Of a stretch of DNA of 62,624 bases, positions 51,980-59,438 are shown piece by piece (positions within the stretch are counted from its first letter, which is position 1; every line of letters starts with the position of its first letter). Origin of the DNA: an uncultured Clostridia bacterium (GTDB lineage Bacteria; Bacillota; Clostridia; Oscillospirales; Acutalibacteraceae); NCBI GenBank assembly GCA_937916395.1, contig CALFTN010000082.1:1-62624 (forward strand), in the 5' to 3' direction. Under the pieces are notes generated by a model. That model was given only the letters and a program-made list of their open reading frames with translations, was not told the origin of the DNA and searched no databases. The position numbers and the translations under genes are program-made.

Positions 51980-53297
51980 TAAAAAAATTGGTAAGATATT
52001 TGCTTTAGCCTTGGCCATTATTCTTGCTTTTTCTTCAATTTCGGTTTCAGTTTATGCTGTTTCTGAATCTGAAAAGGCAGAGTATAATAAAAAAATAGAA
52101 GAAATACGTCAACAAATAGAGGCTAATAAGAAAAAAATTGAAGAGCTTCGCGATGAAGCATCTACTTATGATGACGAAATCGGTGGCTACCAGGATAAAA
52201 TTGATGTTCTTCAATCTCAAATAGATTTGTATAATCAGCAAATTGCAATAATTGATGCTGATATTAAAACTGTTGAGGATGAAATTACTGGTATAGAGAA
52301 CGAAATCAAAGCACTCAATAAGCAAGTTAAAAAGCTTGATAGACAAGTAATTAAAATTCAGCAAGAAATTGCAGATACTTATACTGTTTTAGGTGAAAGA
52401 ATCAGAGCTTCTTATATGTCTGGTTCAAATTCATCGTTAGAGTATCTCCTTACTTCTGATGATTTTCAATATCAGTCTTATCTTGAAAGAATTGAATTGC
52501 TTGAGAGAGTTTCTCAACACGATAATAAAATAATTTCGGATTTAGAGAAAGATATTGTAAAACTCAAGGCTAAGGTTGAAGAAATTGAGGCAACTAAGCT
52601 TGAAAAAAATGCCAAAATTGAAGATTTAGATATTAAGGTTTTGGATCTTGAGGCTAAAAAGAAAGAGCAGGTTGATGCTCGTCAGGTTATTCAGGACGCT
52701 GAAGATGAAATTCAGGCGGATTTGGATAAGGTTATGAGCGTTGTAAATAAACTCAATGCTTCAAGTAAAGAATATGAAGCTGCTATTCAACGTGGTGAAG
52801 CTACAATTCTTGAGTATGAGAATAAATTATCTGGTCAGAATAGTAGCTTTGGTAGTGGTACAACAGGTAATATGATTTGGCCACTTCCTTACAACAACAC
52901 TTATGTTTCGTCTTCATTTAAAATGAGAACTTTAAATGGTGTTACAAAACAACATAATGGTATTGATATTTGCCGTGGTAGTAGCTCTTATGGTGCATCT
53001 ATTGTTGCCGTTAAAGCTGGAACTGTTACAACTGCGTATCATAGTGGCTATAATGGTGGTTATGGACTTTATGTTGTTGTTGATCACGGTGACGGTGTTA
53101 AAACATATTATGCTCACATGTCTAAAGTAAGTGTTAATGTTGGTGACTATGTTACCCAGGGTACAAAGTTAGGTGAAGTTGGTAATACTGGTTACTCTTT
53201 TGGCGCTCACTTGCATTTTGGTCTTATGATTAATGGTAGTTGGGTTAACCCTATGAACCATCTTTCAAAACCAGCTGGTCTTCAAATAAGAGGTTAG
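51960..53297 (+). CDS. Coiled-coil M23 peptidoglycan hydrolase, partner of FtsEX
   Basis: A 445-residue exported protein: signal peptide (~1-33), a long coiled coil (~35-275, heptad-rich IEEIRQQIEANKKKIEEL-like), a short linker and a C-terminal M23/LytM domain (~320-435). The zinc residues are intact: HNGIDICRG (His, Asp) and HLHFG (HxH). The architecture matches EnvC/CwlO/PcsB hydrolases regulated by FtsX. Overlap with ftsX and the SD AAAGGAG 6 nt before the ATG support the partnership. A terminator follows, which also carries the SD of the next gene. Confidence 0.93.
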   Translation: MLSRMTNKKIGKIFALALAIILAFSSISVSVYAVSESEKAEYNKKIEEIRQQIEANKKKIEELRDEASTYDDEIGGYQDKIDVLQSQIDLYNQQIAIIDADIKTVEDEITGIENEIKALNKQVKKLDRQVIKIQQEIADTYTVLGERIRASYMSGSNSSLEYLLTSDDFQYQSYLERIELLERVSQHDNKIISDLEKDIVKLKAKVEEIEATKLEKNAKIEDLDIKVLDLEAKKKEQVDARQVIQDAEDEIQADLDKVMSVVNKLNASSKEYEAAIQRGEATILEYENKLSGQNSSFGSGTTGNMIWPLPYNNTYVSSSFKMRTLNGVTKQHNGIDICRGSSSYGASIVAVKAGTVTTAYHSGYNGGYGLYVVVDHGDGVKTYYAHMSKVSVNVGDYVTQGTKLGEVGNTGYSFGAHLHFGLMINGSWVNPMNHLSKPAGLQIRG

Positions 53298-53315
53298 TTT
53301 CAAAAATACTAAAAC

Positions 53316-53354
53316 ACGTCCCTTTTTCATATATTTTGAAAAAGGGGCGTTTTT
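53316..53354 (+). terminator. Terminator of the ftsEX operon whose 3' arm is the SD of the next gene
   Basis: A 14-bp stem (53316-53329 with 53337-53350, one G-U pair) with a 7-nt loop and a five-T tract to 53354. The ATG of the following gene is at 53355. The SD AAAGGGG lies in the 3' arm, 7 nt before the ATG. Confidence 0.85.
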
Positions 53355-54062
53355 ATGATTATTTTGAAATTAGAAGAAGCTAAAAGTGAAAAAAGAAAGA
53401 AAATCAGGGTAAAGAAAAAATCAAATGAGATTTTGTTTAATTATACACGTGCTGGATTGATTATTAATAATAAACCACATTTTGTTATCTCGGTTAATGA
53501 GAGTAATCTGTGTGATGAGAATTTTAAAGCGTTGCTGAAACGTTATAAAGGTGAAATCATAACAAGTGAAAAATTGGCAAAATACGATTTTTTAAATGAT
53601 TTATTATTTGATGAAAAGCCATATCTGAAAAAAGCGTTGTTTCAAAATTTTATCAAACTTATTAATAATGAAAAATCAAAGAAACTAAATGTTTTTGTTT
53701 CGGATTTGACTTTTGATTTAAAGGATGAATTGCCGTTGATTTTGCCTAGGGTTAAGTCACTTACTGTTAGGGTAGCAGATGATTTTTTAACAAGAGATTG
53801 GCAAAGAAAATGTTTTTATGAATATGGGGTGAAGCCCGGGATTGTTACAGAAAAAGATGTGCAGTTTTTGTCTTATGAAGTTATAGCTGATTTTGATAAA
53901 ATACAGAACAAAACTATTATTATTGAATTTTTTAGTGAACAAAAAACTATTTATCCGGATTGTAGATTTCTTGAAATTCCAAATGAATTGAAATTTTTAG
54001 AAAATTTTGACCTCGATGATAGTACAATTTGTGCAGTTTTTGGTTCGATTTTAAAAAAGTAA
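53355..54062 (+). CDS. Unrecognised 235-residue protein
   Basis: A soluble protein with no signal peptide and a very basic start (EAKSEKRKKIRVKKKS). It is composed of alternating strands and helices. Motif-like stretches are FVISVNESNL, KKLNVFVSDLTFDLKDEL and SLTVRVADDFLTRDWQRKC; the latter, with the ordered beta-alpha pattern, resembles proteins that form a Rossmann-like fold. I recognise no family. It is probably cotranscribed only by read-through of the ftsEX terminator, since its SD lies in that hairpin. Codon use is like its neighbours. The next gene has its own promoter. Confidence 0.7.
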   Translation: MIILKLEEAKSEKRKKIRVKKKSNEILFNYTRAGLIINNKPHFVISVNESNLCDENFKALLKRYKGEIITSEKLAKYDFLNDLLFDEKPYLKKALFQNFIKLINNEKSKKLNVFVSDLTFDLKDELPLILPRVKSLTVRVADDFLTRDWQRKCFYEYGVKPGIVTEKDVQFLSYEVIADFDKIQNKTIIIEFFSEQKTIYPDCRFLEIPNELKFLENFDLDDSTICAVFGSILKK

Positions 54063-54069
54063 TAGTTTG

Positions 54070-54098
54070 TTGACGGAATGAAAGTGTTATGTTAAAAT
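54070..54098 (+). promoter_or_regulatory. Promoter before the 187-residue unknown gene
   Basis: TTGACG (54070-54075), a 17-bp spacer and TAAAAT (54093-54098), 39 bp before the ATG at 54138. Confidence 0.75.
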
Positions 54099-54137
54099 GA
54101 ATTGAAATAAATTTTGGTTTGAGGATATGTAAGTTTT

Positions 54138-54701
54138 ATGTTGTTTAAAAAGAAAAAAGAAGAAAAAAGTGGTTATTCGTTTAAACCACGAGATTATGAC
54201 CGTGATGAAAGAATTGCATTGCAGAAAATTGTTTCGGGTACACCTGTTACACGTAAGCTTTTGCCACAAGAGAAACTTGTGAAATTGACATATAGCTATG
54301 TTGTAAGAAATATAAGAATTGGTTCAACTGCTGCACAGAATGTTAACACAACCAAGTATCCACAGGTGTTTTTTAAATCGTTGAGAGATTTAATTGTAAC
54401 AACAGAAAATCTTGTTCGAATTGAGCCTTTCTGGCGTTTTGAAGGTAGGGGACCTACTGAACAGTTAGAGGATTTGAATAATCGTAAAGATGCCATAATC
54501 AAAGGTTTTATTAATGAAACCTTTAACAATCTTGTGAGTGATATGGAGAAAAAAACGTCTGCTTCACAAAAGCAAAAAATGTTTGATGATTATCAACACT
54601 CTTTAATTAATAATAAAGATATTTTAGGTGAAGAAAATTTTGAGTTTTTTAAACAGTTGTGTTATGAAAAATTAAATGTTGTTAACGAAAAGAGTGAATA
54701 A
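54138..54701 (+). CDS. Unrecognised 187-residue protein
   Basis: A hydrophilic, basic, mostly helical protein beginning LFKKKKEEKSGYSFKPRDYDRDE. It has no membrane segment or signal peptide. The middle part contains KYPQVFFKSLRDLIVTTENLVRIEPFWRFEG, and the C-terminal third is Lys/Asn-rich. I recognise no domain. It is a single-gene unit with its own promoter and a terminator overlapping its stop codon, lying just before the purine operon. The SD is weak (GAGG about 13 nt upstream). Function unknown. Confidence 0.7.
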   Translation: MLFKKKKEEKSGYSFKPRDYDRDERIALQKIVSGTPVTRKLLPQEKLVKLTYSYVVRNIRIGSTAAQNVNTTKYPQVFFKSLRDLIVTTENLVRIEPFWRFEGRGPTEQLEDLNNRKDAIIKGFINETFNNLVSDMEKKTSASQKQKMFDDYQHSLINNKDILGEENFEFFKQLCYEKLNVVNEKSE

Positions 54702-54716
54702 TTTTCACTCTTTTTT
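54688..54716 (+). terminator. Terminator overlapping the stop codon of the 187-residue gene
   Basis: An 11-bp stem (54688-54698 with 54704-54714) with a 5-nt loop, ending in a six-T run. The TAA stop is in the loop. Confidence 0.85.
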
Positions 54717-54811
54717 GTGTTCTTTTTGGAATTAAAAAAATATTTGGCAAGGTGTACAAATTTAGTTGCTGAAACTTCTATTTTTCGTCATCTGTTTTAT
54801 TGTTTGTTCTA

Positions 54812-54840
54812 TTGACTTTGAGTTGATAAAATGTTAAAAT
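54812..54840 (+). promoter_or_regulatory. Promoter of the purine operon
   Basis: TTGACT (54812-54817), a 17-bp spacer and TAAAAT (54835-54840). Transcription would start near 54847, just before the riboswitch-like leader. No PurBox-like repeat was noticed. Confidence 0.8.
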
Positions 54841-54869
54841 TTAAACATAGTTTTTTATTAAAAATTTGT

Positions 54870-54959
54870 CTGATTGTTACTGACGGAAAGGGGAACAAAT
54901 TTTATTCCCAAGTGGAGCACCACACGGAACTTTCAGGCTATATTGCCGACCGTCTGGGC
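54870..54959 (+). promoter_or_regulatory. Probable ZTP (pfl) riboswitch controlling the purine operon
   Basis: The leader folds as expected for a ZTP/pfl riboswitch, which senses ZMP/ZTP, the AICAR intermediate that accumulates when 10-formyl-folate is short. P1: 54870-54878 with 54928-54936 (internal T-T mismatches). P2: GTGG-AGCA-CCAC (54912-54923). P3: GCC (54945-54947) with GGC (54957-54959). Pseudoknot: GACGG (54882-54886) with CCGTC (54950-54954). The closing CCGTCTGGGC resembles the pfl consensus CCGCCTGGGC, with the G-C/A-T change compensated in the pseudoknot. An extra hairpin (54890-54895 with 54905-54909) sits between pseudoknot strand and P2. The last bases are shared with a terminator. 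Comparison to the consensus is from memory. Confidence 0.75.
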
Positions 54960-54989
54960 ACACTTGTTCTTGAACGAGTGCGCCCTTTT
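54956..54989 (+). terminator. Regulated terminator (expression platform) in the purine operon leader
   Basis: A 14-position stem (54956-54969 with 54972-54985; one A-C mismatch and one G-U pair) followed by TTTT. Its first four bases GGGC are also the P3 3' strand of the riboswitch, so ligand binding would prevent the terminator from forming: an ON switch. Confidence 0.8.
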
Positions 54990-55030
54990 ATATTTGTAAA
55001 GAAATAATTCATCGAAAGGATGTTAATATT

Positions 55031-55525
55031 ATGAAAAAAGTTGCTATTATTATGGGTAGTGACAGCGATTTGCCAATTGCAGAAAAAGCTATTAATACTT
55101 TAAAAGAGTTTAATGCTCCGTTTGAAGTTCATGTTTTCTCTGCTCACAGAACTCCGTTAGAAGCAAAGGAGTTCAGTGAGAATGCAAAAAAGAATGGTTT
55201 TGGTGCGATTATTGCTATTGCTGGCATGGCTGCTCACCTGGCTGGTGCTATTGCTGCTAATACAACACTTCCTGTAATAGGTATTCCTGTTAAGTCGTTA
55301 AATTTAGGTGGTATGGAAGCTTTGCTTTCAACTGTTCAGATGCCTTCAGGTATTCCTGTAGCAACAGTTGCTATTGATGGTGGTGTTAATGCCGCTCTTT
55401 TAGCACTTGAAATTTTAGCTGTATCAGATGATGATTTAGCAGAAAAGCTTATTGCCAAAAGAAAAAATGATACAGCAGTTGTTTTAGAAAAAAATAAAGC
55501 TATAGAAGAAAAATTCAATAAATAA
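55031..55525 (+). CDS. purE: N5-carboxyaminoimidazole ribonucleotide mutase, class I PurE
   Basis: Converts N5-CAIR to CAIR in purine synthesis. 164 residues, normal for class I. MGSDSDLPIAEKA, SAHRTP (catalytic His) and the Gly-rich AGMAAHLAGAIAANT..PVIGIPV are diagnostic. Class I PurE needs PurK for N5-CAIR; purK is not in the window. It is the first gene of the operon with AAAGGA as SD and follows the riboswitch leader. Confidence 0.96.
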   Translation: MKKVAIIMGSDSDLPIAEKAINTLKEFNAPFEVHVFSAHRTPLEAKEFSENAKKNGFGAIIAIAGMAAHLAGAIAANTTLPVIGIPVKSLNLGGMEALLSTVQMPSGIPVATVAIDGGVNAALLALEILAVSDDDLAEKLIAKRKNDTAVVLEKNKAIEEKFNK

Positions 55526-55538
55526 TCGGAGGTAAAGT

Positions 55539-56966
55539 ATGGGTGGTTTTTTTGGTGTCGTATCCCAGAATGATGCGGTGCTTGATGCCTTTTTTGGTAC
55601 AGACTACCATTCACATCTTGGTACAAGACGTGCTGGTATGGCTGCAGTAAATACTGAAATTGGTTTACAAAGAAAAATTCATAAAATTGAAAATTCACCT
55701 TTCAGAACAAAGTTTGAAAACATTCTTAATGAAATGAGTGGTAATGCTGCTATTGGTTGCATAAGTGACTCTGACCCACAACCACTTTTGATTTGTTCAA
55801 ATTTAGGTAACTATGCAATTTGTATGGTTGGTGTTATAAATAATTCTGATGCTCTTGTTAAACAGTATTTATCATTCAGTGGCGGACACTTCAGTGGTAT
55901 GAGTGGTGGTAAAATTAATTCTTGTGAATTAGTTGCCGCAATGATAAATCAGAAGAGTAGCTTTGCTGAAGGTATTAAATTTGCTCAGGATGTTATTGAG
56001 GGCTCTGCTTCAATACTCATTCTTACAGAGAATGGTAAGCTTATTACTGCTAGAGATAAAATGGGTAGAATCCCTGTTGTTCTTGGTAAACGTGATGATG
56101 GTTTTTGTGTTTCATTTGAGGATTTTGCTTACAAAAAATTAGGCTACGAAGATTATAAAGAATTGGGTCCTGGCGAAATTGTTGAAATGACAAGTGAAGA
56201 AGTTAAAGTTCTTTCAGCCCCTAGAGATAAAATGAAAATATGTGCGTTCCTTTGGTCATATTACGGTTATTCAACTTCTTGCTATGAAGGTAGAAATGTT
56301 GAAGCAATGAGATATGAAAACGGAAAAATTATGGCACAAACTGATAAGGAAAACGGTGTAGCTCAGGATATTGATTACGTAGGTGGTGTTCCTGATTCTG
56401 GTACCCCACATGCAATAGGTTATGCTAATGAAAGTGGTATTCATTTTGCCAGACCTTTTATCAAATATACACCAACCTGGCCAAGAAGCTTTATGCCATC
56501 TAATCAGAGAGAACGTAATATGGTTGCTAAAATGAAGCAAATTCCGGTTCATGCTCTTATACAAGATAAAAAACTTCTCTTTGTTGATGATAGTATCGTC
56601 CGCGGTACTCAGCTTCGTGAAACTGTTGAATTTCTTTATGAGAATGGTGCGAAAGAGGTTCACATGCGTTCAGCTTGTCCACCAATTATGTTTGGTTGTA
56701 AATACCTTAATTTTTCAAGAGCAAACTCAGAAATGGAGCTTATTACCAGAAGTACTATTTATGAGCTTGAAGGTGAAGAGGGTGCAAAGCATCTTGATGA
56801 ATATAGCGATGCTTCAACTGAACGTGGTGCAAAAATGAGAAAAGTTATTTGCGATAAGCTCCATTTCGCTTCTCTCGAATTCCAGTCACTTGATGGGCTT
56901 ATTAAAGCAATTGGTCTTCCGGCAGACAGAGTTTGTACTTACTGTTGGAGTGGTAAAGAAGATTAA
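55539..56966 (+). CDS. PurF-like amidophosphoribosyltransferase with degenerate glutaminase domain
   Basis: 475 residues. The usual enzyme makes phosphoribosylamine from PRPP and glutamine-derived ammonia. The C-terminal phosphoribosyltransferase domain is intact (PRPP loop FVDDSIVRGTQ at 348-358). Cys235, Cys387, Cys466 and Cys469 match the iron-sulfur ligands of Bacillus-type PurF. But the N-terminus reads MGGFFGV where active enzymes begin with Cys (as in MCGIVG), so the nucleophile is Gly. By eye alignment the glutamine-binding Arg (VRY) becomes ISD (Ser-76 region), the oxyanion HNG becomes MVG and the SSDTE Asp is missing. It should not hydrolyse glutamine. It may use free ammonia, a separate glutaminase, or have another role. 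Operon position 13 bp after purE. Confidence 0.85.
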   Translation: MGGFFGVVSQNDAVLDAFFGTDYHSHLGTRRAGMAAVNTEIGLQRKIHKIENSPFRTKFENILNEMSGNAAIGCISDSDPQPLLICSNLGNYAICMVGVINNSDALVKQYLSFSGGHFSGMSGGKINSCELVAAMINQKSSFAEGIKFAQDVIEGSASILILTENGKLITARDKMGRIPVVLGKRDDGFCVSFEDFAYKKLGYEDYKELGPGEIVEMTSEEVKVLSAPRDKMKICAFLWSYYGYSTSCYEGRNVEAMRYENGKIMAQTDKENGVAQDIDYVGGVPDSGTPHAIGYANESGIHFARPFIKYTPTWPRSFMPSNQRERNMVAKMKQIPVHALIQDKKLLFVDDSIVRGTQLRETVEFLYENGAKEVHMRSACPPIMFGCKYLNFSRANSEMELITRSTIYELEGEEGAKHLDEYSDASTERGAKMRKVICDKLHFASLEFQSLDGLIKAIGLPADRVCTYCWSGKED

Positions 56967-56998
56967 ATTTAAAAATTACTTTGAAGGAGAAAGATGTT

Positions 56999-58039
56999 AT
57001 GAATAATTCAAGATCAGAAAGTTATGCAGCAGCAGGTGTTGATATTACTGCAGGTTACAAAGCAGTTGAGCTTATGAAGCAATATGTTGCAAGAACAATT
57101 ACAGATGGTGTTTGCTCAGATGTTGGTGGTTTTGGTGGCCTTTTTGAACTTCCAGAAGGTCTTAAAAAGCCAGTTCTTGTAAGTGGTACTGATGGTGTTG
57201 GTACAAAGCTTAAATTAGCATTTATTATGGACAAGCACGATACAGTTGGTATTGACTGCGTTGCTATGTGTGTTAATGATGTTATCTGTTCAGGTGCAAA
57301 ACCTTTATTCTTCCTTGATTATATTGCTTGTGGTAAAAATATTCCTGAAAGAATTGCTGATATTGTTAAAGGTGTTGCAGAAGGCTGTGTTCAGTCTGGT
57401 TCAGCACTCATCGGTGGCGAAACTGCAGAAATGCCTGGTTTCTATCCAGTTGATGAATATGACCTTGCAGGCTTCTCAGTAGGTGTTGTTGATAAAGAAA
57501 ATATTCTTAACAATAAAGAAATGGAAGAGGGCGATGTTATTATTGCTCTTCCATCAAGTGGTGTTCACTCAAATGGTTTCTCACTTGTAAGAAAAGTATT
57601 TGATGTTGAAAATGCTGATATTAAAACTCCACTTGACAGACTCGGTGGAAAATCAATTGGTGAAACACTTCTTACACCAACTAAAATTTATGTAAAACCA
57701 ATTCTTGCACTTTTAGAAGAAGTTAAAGTTAAAGGCATTTCTCATATTACTGGTGGTGGCTTCTACGAAAATATTCCAAGAAGTATACCAGATGGTCTTG
57801 GTGCAAAAGTTAATAAGAGTGCAGTTAAAATTCTTCCTATTTTCACTCTTCTTCAGGAGACAGGTAATATTCCTGAAAGAGATATGTTCAACACATTCAA
57901 TATGGGTGTTGGTATGAGTGTTGTTGTTAAGAAAGAAGATGCTTCTAAAGCAATCGAAATTCTTAAAGCAAATGGCGAAGATGCTTACATTATTGGTGAA
58001 ATCATCAAGTCAGATGAAAAAATTATTATTGTTGACTAA
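56999..58039 (+). CDS. purM: Phosphoribosylformylglycinamidine cyclo-ligase
   Basis: AIR synthetase: closes FGAM to AIR with ATP. About 346 residues, normal length. YAAAGVDITAGYKAVELMK at the start, GFGGLFELP, VSGTDGVGTKLKLA (ATP-binding Gly-rich stretch), GGETAEMPGFY and HITGGGFYENIPRS are all hallmarks. The ATG at 56999 has AAGGAGA about 9 nt upstream; an in-frame TTG at 56981 precedes this SD. Third gene of the operon. Confidence 0.97.
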   Translation: MNNSRSESYAAAGVDITAGYKAVELMKQYVARTITDGVCSDVGGFGGLFELPEGLKKPVLVSGTDGVGTKLKLAFIMDKHDTVGIDCVAMCVNDVICSGAKPLFFLDYIACGKNIPERIADIVKGVAEGCVQSGSALIGGETAEMPGFYPVDEYDLAGFSVGVVDKENILNNKEMEEGDVIIALPSSGVHSNGFSLVRKVFDVENADIKTPLDRLGGKSIGETLLTPTKIYVKPILALLEEVKVKGISHITGGGFYENIPRSIPDGLGAKVNKSAVKILPIFTLLQETGNIPERDMFNTFNMGVGMSVVVKKEDASKAIEILKANGEDAYIIGEIIKSDEKIIIVD

Positions 58040-58051
58040 TAGGTGTTACTT

Positions 58052-58684
58052 ATGAGTAAAAAGAATATTGTAGTTCTTGTTTCTGGTGGTGGCACTAATC
58101 TTCAGGCGCTTATTGATGCTTCAAAACGTGGTGAGTTGGGCAATGGTGAAATTACTTGTGTAATTTCTTCTAAAGAAGGTGCTTATGCCCTTACTCGTGC
58201 AGAAGAAAATAATATTAAAACAAGAACTCTTATAAGAAAAGATTTTTCTGATATTGCTTCATACAGCAAAGCCATGAGAGATGCTTTATTAGAAGAAAAG
58301 GCTGACCTTATTGTTTACGCAGGCTTTATGACAATTCTTGATGAAAATGTCTGCGATGCCTTCCCAAACAAAATGATAAATGTTCATCCTGCTTTGATTC
58401 CTTCATTTTGTGGTAAAGGCTTTTATGGACTCCATGTTCACGAAGAAGCACTTAAAAAAGGTGTTAAAGTTTCAGGTGCTACTGTTCATTTTGTTACTGC
58501 AGAATGTGATGCCGGTCCTATAATTCTTCAAAAGGCTGTTGAAGTTCTTGAGGATGATACTCCTGAAAGCCTGCAAAAAAGAATTATGGAAAATGCTGAA
58601 TGGAAAATACTTCCACAGGCAGTAAAGCTTTTCTGTGATGATAAAATTATAGTTGAAGGCGAAAAAACAATTATTTTAAAATAA
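58052..58684 (+). CDS. purN: Phosphoribosylglycinamide formyltransferase
   Basis: Formylates GAR with 10-formyl-tetrahydrofolate. About 210 residues. The N-terminal VVLVSGGGTNLQALID, the catalytic INVHPALIPSFCGKGFYGLHVHEEAL (Asn, His) and VTAECDAGPII (Asp) are present. The ATG at 58052 has AGGTG upstream. Since it uses a folate cofactor, a ZTP-responsive leader on this operon makes metabolic sense. Confidence 0.97.
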   Translation: MSKKNIVVLVSGGGTNLQALIDASKRGELGNGEITCVISSKEGAYALTRAEENNIKTRTLIRKDFSDIASYSKAMRDALLEEKADLIVYAGFMTILDENVCDAFPNKMINVHPALIPSFCGKGFYGLHVHEEALKKGVKVSGATVHFVTAECDAGPIILQKAVEVLEDDTPESLQKRIMENAEWKILPQAVKLFCDDKIIVEGEKTIILK

Positions 58685-58708
58685 ATTAACTGAAAGGGTA
58701 TAGATAAT

Positions 58709-59425
58709 ATGGAAATTAAAACTATTGTTGATGAACTTAATTCTCTCGCTTACCACGGTAGAGGAATTATGATAGGTAAAAGTGCTGATGGTAAAAAAGC
58801 GGTTACAGCATATTTTATTATGGGTAGAAGCGAAAACAGCCGTAACAGAGTGTTTATTGAAGATGGCGAAGGCATAAGAACACAGGCTTTTGACGAATCA
58901 AAAATGACAGACCCACACCTTATTATCTATGCACCGGTTCGTGTGTTAGGTAACAAAACAATCGTTACAAATGGTGACCAGACTGATACAATTTATGAGC
59001 TTATGGATAAGCAAATGACTTTTGAACAGTCACTTCGCACTCGTGAATTTGAAGATGATGCACCAAACTACACACCACGTATTTCAGGCATTATTCATAA
59101 CGAAAATGGCGATATGAATTTTGCAATGTCTATTTTAAAATCTGCAGATGGCGATGGTTCAAGTTGTCAAAGATATACATACGCTTATTCAAATCCACTT
59201 CCTGGTAAAGCTAAATTTATTCACACTTATAAATGTGACGGCAATCCACTTCCAAGTTTTGAGGGTGAACCTAAAACACTTGTTTTGCCAGATGCTTCAA
59301 TTGATGAATTAACAGATTTAATCTGGACTAACTTAAATGAAGATAATAAAGTATCTCTCTTCGTAAGATACATTGATTTAGAAACAGGCAAATACGACTC
59401 AAGAATCGTAAACAAAAACAAATAA
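58709..59425 (+). CDS. IMP cyclohydrolase, PurO-like
   Basis: 238 residues; closes FAICAR to IMP, the last step of the pathway. The N-terminal LNSLAYHGRGIMIGKSADGKKAVTAYFIMGRSENSRNRVF is typical of the IMP_cyclohyd family (archaeal PurO-like), not the N-terminal MGS-like domain of bifunctional PurH. The following gene is a stand-alone AICAR formyltransferase, so the two together replace PurH. Start ATG 58709 has GAAAGGG upstream. Confidence 0.9.
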   Translation: MEIKTIVDELNSLAYHGRGIMIGKSADGKKAVTAYFIMGRSENSRNRVFIEDGEGIRTQAFDESKMTDPHLIIYAPVRVLGNKTIVTNGDQTDTIYELMDKQMTFEQSLRTREFEDDAPNYTPRISGIIHNENGDMNFAMSILKSADGDGSSCQRYTYAYSNPLPGKAKFIHTYKCDGNPLPSFEGEPKTLVLPDASIDELTDLIWTNLNEDNKVSLFVRYIDLETGKYDSRIVNKNK

Positions 59426-59438
59426 GGAGTATTTAACA

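Noticed and set aside
54720..55030. Guanine-type purine riboswitch before purE
   Set aside because: The conserved core of G-box aptamers is absent; the leader fits the ZTP type better.
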